From JAFGGT01 sp036733165 (GTDB taxonomy: Archaea; Methanobacteriota_B; Thermococci; Methanofastidiosales; NM3), in the NCBI GenBank assembly GCA_036733165.1, contig DAINBB010000005.1:10734-74733 (forward strand): a stretch of 64,000 bases of DNA. Reading direction: 5' to 3'. The notes beneath the pieces were generated by a model. It made no database searches. It had not been told where the DNA came from and saw only the letters and a list, made by a program, of their open reading frames with translations. The translations under genes were made by a program, and so were the position numbers. The stretch's first letter is position 1. The number at the start of each line of letters is the position of its first letter. This document shows, in pieces, positions 60,662 through 64,000 of the stretch.

Positions 60662-61765
60662 TTAGGCCTTTGGTAATTGGCCGTAGTCCTTTACTGCCTG
60701 TACAAATGCATACGTGTTGGCCACTGGTGCGAAGGGAGGTATCTCGCATGCGTTACATGCCAGGTATCCCTTGGGGCTCTCCTTTGCGGCCAGAACCTGT
60801 TCCTTCACCTTGTCGTACACTTCCGCGGGCGTTCCCAACTGCATCAATGCCGTGTCGATGTTTCCAAGAATGGCACATTTGTCCCCGAAGACGCTCATCA
60901 CCTTCTTTATGTCCATAGGTTCCTTGCCATCGTATGCCACATGCATCAATGTCGCGGGCGTTATCGGCACCTTCGTGTGCAGATCCCAGTCCACCCTGTG
61001 GTCGCCGCATAGGTGGTACATTATCCCTGGGCCGGCACCGTTCTTCAGGGACTTGCTAATCATCTCGCTCATATAATTTATATTGAACTCGATGCATTGC
61101 TCCCTGCTCAGGGTATTGCTGGTCAGAAGTGAGGAACAGGCTATGAACGATGATCCATATCTCTCTGCCACCAATGTGTTGACATTGACACAGTGTTCCA
61201 CAGCCTTCTTGAGGAGCCTATGCAAAAGCTTGGGATCCTTCTTTACAAGCAACACTGCCTTCTCTGGCCCTATCCAATACGCCACCTGTATAAATACCTC
61301 ATATGGGAAGCTCCAAGGCGCGAAATACTTTCCCATGATCTTTTCGGCCCTCTCCAGAGCTTTCCAGTGCCTCTGCATTGTTGGCCCATTTGAAAGCTCC
61401 TTGAGATCCAGAACCTCAAGACTGTCAGCTTCCTCAAACGTCTTGCATGCGGGTTCGATCATTGCAGGCGCGGCCATCCTCCCTACTGGCATCTTCAGCT
61501 TCCCGCCATAGTCCTCGACCCAGTACGTTGCATATAACCACATGGGCAGGATCTCGGCGTCAAGCATCTGACTGGCATGGATGATGCAATCTATCCCCAG
61601 GTCGGGTTTCGTGTAATAGTCGTAGAGGGTGTATCCATGCATGATGGCGGCCTGCCCCATGCACATGGGGGATGCGGGTGTCCTGTCTGGCACCTCTCCC
61701 ATAAAGAATGCGTTGCTTCTCTTGATTCTTTCTTCCAGCTTTTCTTGGAATATATGTGCGAACAC
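60662..61765 (-). CDS. UroD-family corrinoid methyltransferase, donor unknown
   Basis: 367 residues of the uroporphyrinogen decarboxylase superfamily, in the branch with methyl-transfer activity. The zinc site is conserved: His251-x-Cys253 (MYHLCGDHR) and Cys340 (CNACEIPP). Relatives in anaerobes demethylate methoxy-aromatics or N-methyl compounds, or act as second CoM methyltransferases. Located between the corrinoid protein (5 nt upstream) and the MtaA-type enzyme, it is the candidate for the donor-specific step. No in-frame TAG, so not pyrrolysine-dependent like MtmB, MtbB or MttB. Confidence 0.8.
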   Translation of the reverse strand: MFAHIFQEKLEERIKRSNAFFMGEVPDRTPASPMCMGQAAIMHGYTLYDYYTKPDLGIDCIIHASQMLDAEILPMWLYATYWVEDYGGKLKMPVGRMAAPAMIEPACKTFEEADSLEVLDLKELSNGPTMQRHWKALERAEKIMGKYFAPWSFPYEVFIQVAYWIGPEKAVLLVKKDPKLLHRLLKKAVEHCVNVNTLVAERYGSSFIACSSLLTSNTLSREQCIEFNINYMSEMISKSLKNGAGPGIMYHLCGDHRVDWDLHTKVPITPATLMHVAYDGKEPMDIKKVMSVFGDKCAILGNIDTALMQLGTPAEVYDKVKEQVLAAKESPKGYLACNACEIPPFAPVANTYAFVQAVKDYGQLPKA

Positions 61766-61770
61766 TTCAA

Positions 61771-62427
61771 TTACCCCCTCAGTTCCTCAATCAATCGTGA
61801 GGCCACCTTCACGGCCTTGGAGGCGTCTTCGGCCTGGGCATCGGCCTCTATGCGTGAGACAAAGTCCTCATTGACCGGGGCGCCACCTATCAACACCTTG
61901 ACATTTTCCCTTATGTCCTTGTCCCTGAGCCCTCTTACCACATCAAGCATTCCTGGCATGGTCGTGGTCATGAGAGTCGACATCGCGACGATGTCAACCT
62001 TGTCGTTTTTGGCGGTATTGACAAAATCATCGGCCGGGACATCCCTACCCAAGTCTATTATCTCGAACCCGGCGGCATCAAGCATTATCTTGACCAGATT
62101 CTTTCCGATATCATGCAGGTCCCCTTCGATGACACCGATAACTATCTTTCCTTTCGATTTGCCCACATCTTCAACCTTGATATGCGGCTTCAATATGTCC
62201 ATTGCTGCATACATGGCCTCTGCTGACATTAGTATCTCTGGAACGAAGATATCGCCTTTGTCATAGAGTTCGCTACAAACGGCCATACCGGCCCCGCATC
62301 CGTCCATGATGGCTTCGTATGCGTCCATACCGGATTCAATGGCTTTGTTAGCTAGGTCCTTGCATGTTTCTTCATCGCCGTCTACAACGGCCTTCTTTAG
62401 TCCTTCTAAGACTGCATCGTTGTTCAA
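61771..62427 (-). CDS. Corrinoid (B12-binding) methyl-carrier protein
   Basis: 218 residues: helical cap domain (about 1-88) and Rossmann-like B12 domain (about 93-215) with the lower-ligand motif GDLHDIGKN (Asp103, His105, Gly108), STLMTTTM and IGGAPVNED. It shuttles methyl groups between the donor methyltransferase and the CoM methyltransferase. The start is TTG 62427: GGAGGTGGAT lies eight bases before it. The frame's ATG at 62484 would translate this ribosome site itself. First gene of the operon. Confidence 0.9.
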   Translation of the reverse strand: MNNDAVLEGLKKAVVDGDEETCKDLANKAIESGMDAYEAIMDGCGAGMAVCSELYDKGDIFVPEILMSAEAMYAAMDILKPHIKVEDVGKSKGKIVIGVIEGDLHDIGKNLVKIMLDAAGFEIIDLGRDVPADDFVNTAKNDKVDIVAMSTLMTTTMPGMLDVVRGLRDKDIRENVKVLIGGAPVNEDFVSRIEADAQAEDASKAVKVASRLIEELRG

Positions 62428-62482
62428 AAAATATCCACCTCCTGTGGCAATCGAATTGCCGCTGTTTATTATGACATTTGTC

Positions 62483-62519
62483 AATAAATAGATACGTCCG
62501 TATGGATGGATAATCCATA
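62483..62519 (-). promoter_or_regulatory. Promoter and inverted repeat of the methyl-transfer operon
   Basis: Minus-strand TATA-like CTATTTATTG (62483-62492) with TATGGAT/ATCCATA arms (62501-62507, 62513-62519) just upstream, the position of an activator site in archaeal promoters. Confidence 0.45.
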
Positions 62520-62678
62520 TATATCTATATGTAATGAAAATAATTTATTATTTTTCTTAATATTATGAAAATAATTTTATTATTTTAAAAAAATATTGAA
62601 TATGGTGCATATATTATAGATTATATCTCATGGGATAATATAATATACTTTAAATACCTACTTTTATAGGGTGTCATT
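62520..62678. other. AT-rich intergenic region
   Basis: No gene seen; TTTAAATACC at 62650-62659 is a TATA candidate for the downstream lipoprotein gene. Confidence 0.5.
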
Positions 62679-63647
62679 TTGGGGCGTGGGCATGTTACTG
62701 GATTGTTCTCATTGGCCATTGTTTTCATAGTCTTGTTTTCATCAGCATGTATCAACGGAGGGGATGTTGAGGAATATACACTCATGGATCGTGAGGATGC
62801 CTTGCCCTCCGATATCCAGAAGATGGGGCCTGAAACGGACGATTATCCCCCCATAATGCATTCTGATGAGTACAGCCAACCAGTTCCACTTTCATATCCG
62901 GTGAACACGGCAGGTGCGGAGGACTCGCCTTTCATAATGCCCGATGGAAAAACGATTTATTTTTTCTTCACTCCCGATGTGAGGGTGCCTCCCGAGGAAC
63001 AGTTGCTTGACGGGGTCACGGGCGTCTGGGTCTCTGAGATCGTTGGGTCGGCATGGACCGAACCTGAGAGAGTATGGTTGCAGGACCCGGGAAAGCTCTC
63101 GCTTGACGGCGCGGTCTGCGTAGATGGGGACATGATGCTCTTTGCCTCCGCGAGGGAAGGTTACAGCGGGGTCAACATCTTCTCGGCAGAGTTGGCAGAT
63201 TCCGAATGGACAAACTGGAACTATGTCGGAGATAGGTTGATGAAGGAGATCATGATAGGGGAGGTACATCTTCATGGAAATGAGCTCTACTTCCATTCCG
63301 ATCGTCCCGGCGGCAGGGGTGGTTTCGATATCTGGGTCACCACCAAGGAGGGCGATTCCTGGTCCGATCCAATAAACATCGGTGCCGTGAACACATCCGA
63401 CATGGATGGATACCCGTTTGTATCGCAGGATGGTACCGAGCTTTGGTTCACCAGGACCTACCTGGGAACGCCGGCAATATTCCGTTCCACAAAGATCGAT
63501 GGCGTCTGGCAGGAACCTGAGCTTATAGTTTCCCAGTTTGCAGGGGAACCCACGCTTGACGATGAAGGCAACCTTTATTTTGTACATCATTTCTATGAGG
63601 ACGGGGAAATGATAGAGGCGGACATATATGTGGCATATAAGCTCTGA
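62679..63647 (+). CDS. Beta-propeller (PD40/TolB-like) lipoprotein
   Basis: 322 residues: signal with lipobox (FSSACING, about 20-27), then repeated PD40/WD40-like blades: DSPFIMPDGKTIYFFFTP, LFASAREGYSGVNIFSA, LYFHSDRPGGRGGFDIWV, DGYPFVSQDGTELWFTR. Membrane-anchored outside the cell; a binding scaffold rather than an enzyme. No ATG is available near the signal peptide; the TTG at 62679 sits where the TATA box predicts transcription to begin, so a leaderless TTG start is assumed. TTG 62703 is an alternative. Confidence 0.75.
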   Translation: MGRGHVTGLFSLAIVFIVLFSSACINGGDVEEYTLMDREDALPSDIQKMGPETDDYPPIMHSDEYSQPVPLSYPVNTAGAEDSPFIMPDGKTIYFFFTPDVRVPPEEQLLDGVTGVWVSEIVGSAWTEPERVWLQDPGKLSLDGAVCVDGDMMLFASAREGYSGVNIFSAELADSEWTNWNYVGDRLMKEIMIGEVHLHGNELYFHSDRPGGRGGFDIWVTTKEGDSWSDPINIGAVNTSDMDGYPFVSQDGTELWFTRTYLGTPAIFRSTKIDGVWQEPELIVSQFAGEPTLDDEGNLYFVHHFYEDGEMIEADIYVAYKL

Positions 63648-63710
63648 TCACCAAAAGGCATTTTGTATCTAAGTTAGTTTTATATAATCCCAATCCCTTG
63701 TCTTACTGCA

Positions 63711-64000
63711 ATGGTGGAAGATAGGGTACGGTATGTTGATGTTCTTAGAAACAGGAACTTCAGCTTTTTGTGGATAGGCCAGATAATATCCAACTTCGGT
63801 GACAGATTCACATACATGGCCAACATCGCCTTGATAGTTTTCAATTGGGGCGGCAGCGCCATGGACACCGGGGGCATCTTCATCGCGATGTCCCTTCCCG
63901 CATTGGCCTTTGGCCCCATATCCGGTGTATTCGTGGACAGGTACAACAAGAAGCATGTAATGATAATATGCGATGTAATGAGGGCGGCCATCGTGCCATT
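63711..64000 (+). CDS. MFS transporter (N-terminal part, cut by window end)
   Basis: First 96 residues of a major facilitator superfamily transporter: VLRNRNFSFLWIGQIISNFG leads into helix 1, FTYMANIALIVF, and the loop GPISGVFVDRYNKKHVMI matches the MFS motif A (G-x3-DR-x-K). Its TATA box TTTATATAA lies at 63679-63687, so the message starts at the ATG. Substrate cannot be predicted from this part. Confidence 0.85.
   Translation, partial: MVEDRVRYVDVLRNRNFSFLWIGQIISNFGDRFTYMANIALIVFNWGGSAMDTGGIFIAMSLPALAFGPISGVFVDRYNKKHVMIICDVMRAAIVP

Noticed and set aside
59608..61765. UroD-superfamily genes as heme-pathway uroporphyrinogen decarboxylase
   Set aside because: Both carry the HxC...C zinc site of methylcobamide methyltransferases and sit with a corrinoid protein, not with heme genes.
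1..64000. CRISPR arrays, tRNA and rRNA genes, replication origin
   Set aside because: No regularly spaced repeats, no T-arm-like GGTTCGAATCC sequence and no rRNA-like stretch were noticed on reading both strands; a tRNAscan or Infernal run would be needed to be sure.

Overview
The window looks like a scaffolded draft genome (one 100-N gap at 59307-59406) of an archaeon, most probably of the Thermoplasmatota, with a methanogen-type coenzyme F430 pathway. Evidence for Archaea: eukaryote-like ProRS and GlyRS, MBF1, many AT-rich TATA boxes about 25 nt upstream of leaderless starts, GGTGA-type ribosome sites, and the CfbA-E set for the methyl-CoM reductase cofactor. A heliorhodopsin, a family best known in archaea from Thermoplasmata, fits. 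TAG ends at least twelve genes here, so there is no sign of pyrrolysine decoding. The exact order cannot be fixed from this window; no mcr gene lies in it.

Layout. 1-14 kb: DNA glycosylase (partial), two family-2 glycosyltransferases, glyA, MBF1, a corrinoid-protein reactivase, proS-proC, an FkbM methyltransferase, glyS, and a large secreted beta-helix protein with an internal duplication. 14.3-25.8 kb: eleven genes on the minus strand (cfbA-E-D-B-C, sirC, hemA-B-L-C, cobA/hemD fusion) covering every known step from glutamyl-tRNA to F430. 26-33.5 kb: an SPFH/SHOCT protein with its partner, FKBP isomerase, P-type cation ATPase, lipoprotein, phosphodiesterase, LysE exporter. 33.6-37.2 kb: ferrous iron uptake (feoA, feoA, feoB, membrane protein) and a DtxR-family repressor, tied together by three copies of an ATTCG-N6-CGAAT palindrome. 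39-45.3 kb: a molybdopterin operon (moeA, moaA, D, E, C, B, second moeA) continuing into trmO and a DUF364 gene. 45.9-49.3 kb: two ABC ATPase/permease pairs.

49.3-62.5 kb is the accessory part: a decayed UroD-family methyltransferase, two DUF1638 genes, a hybrid sensor kinase, a MATE exporter, heliorhodopsin, nitroreductase, a zinc-ribbon protein, a MetH-activation-domain protein, and a methyl-transfer operon (corrinoid protein, UroD-family methyltransferase, MtaA/MtbA-type methylcobamide:CoM methyltransferase). Together with the reactivase at 4.5 kb these could move a methyl group from an unidentified donor through a corrinoid to coenzyme M, feeding an F430-dependent methyl-CoM reductase. 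Interspersed are three copies of a roughly 210-nt structured RNA that I do not recognise, with its own TATA box and U-rich end, and with compensatory base changes in several helices. This is the best candidate for something undescribed. The window closes with a beta-propeller lipoprotein and a truncated MFS transporter.
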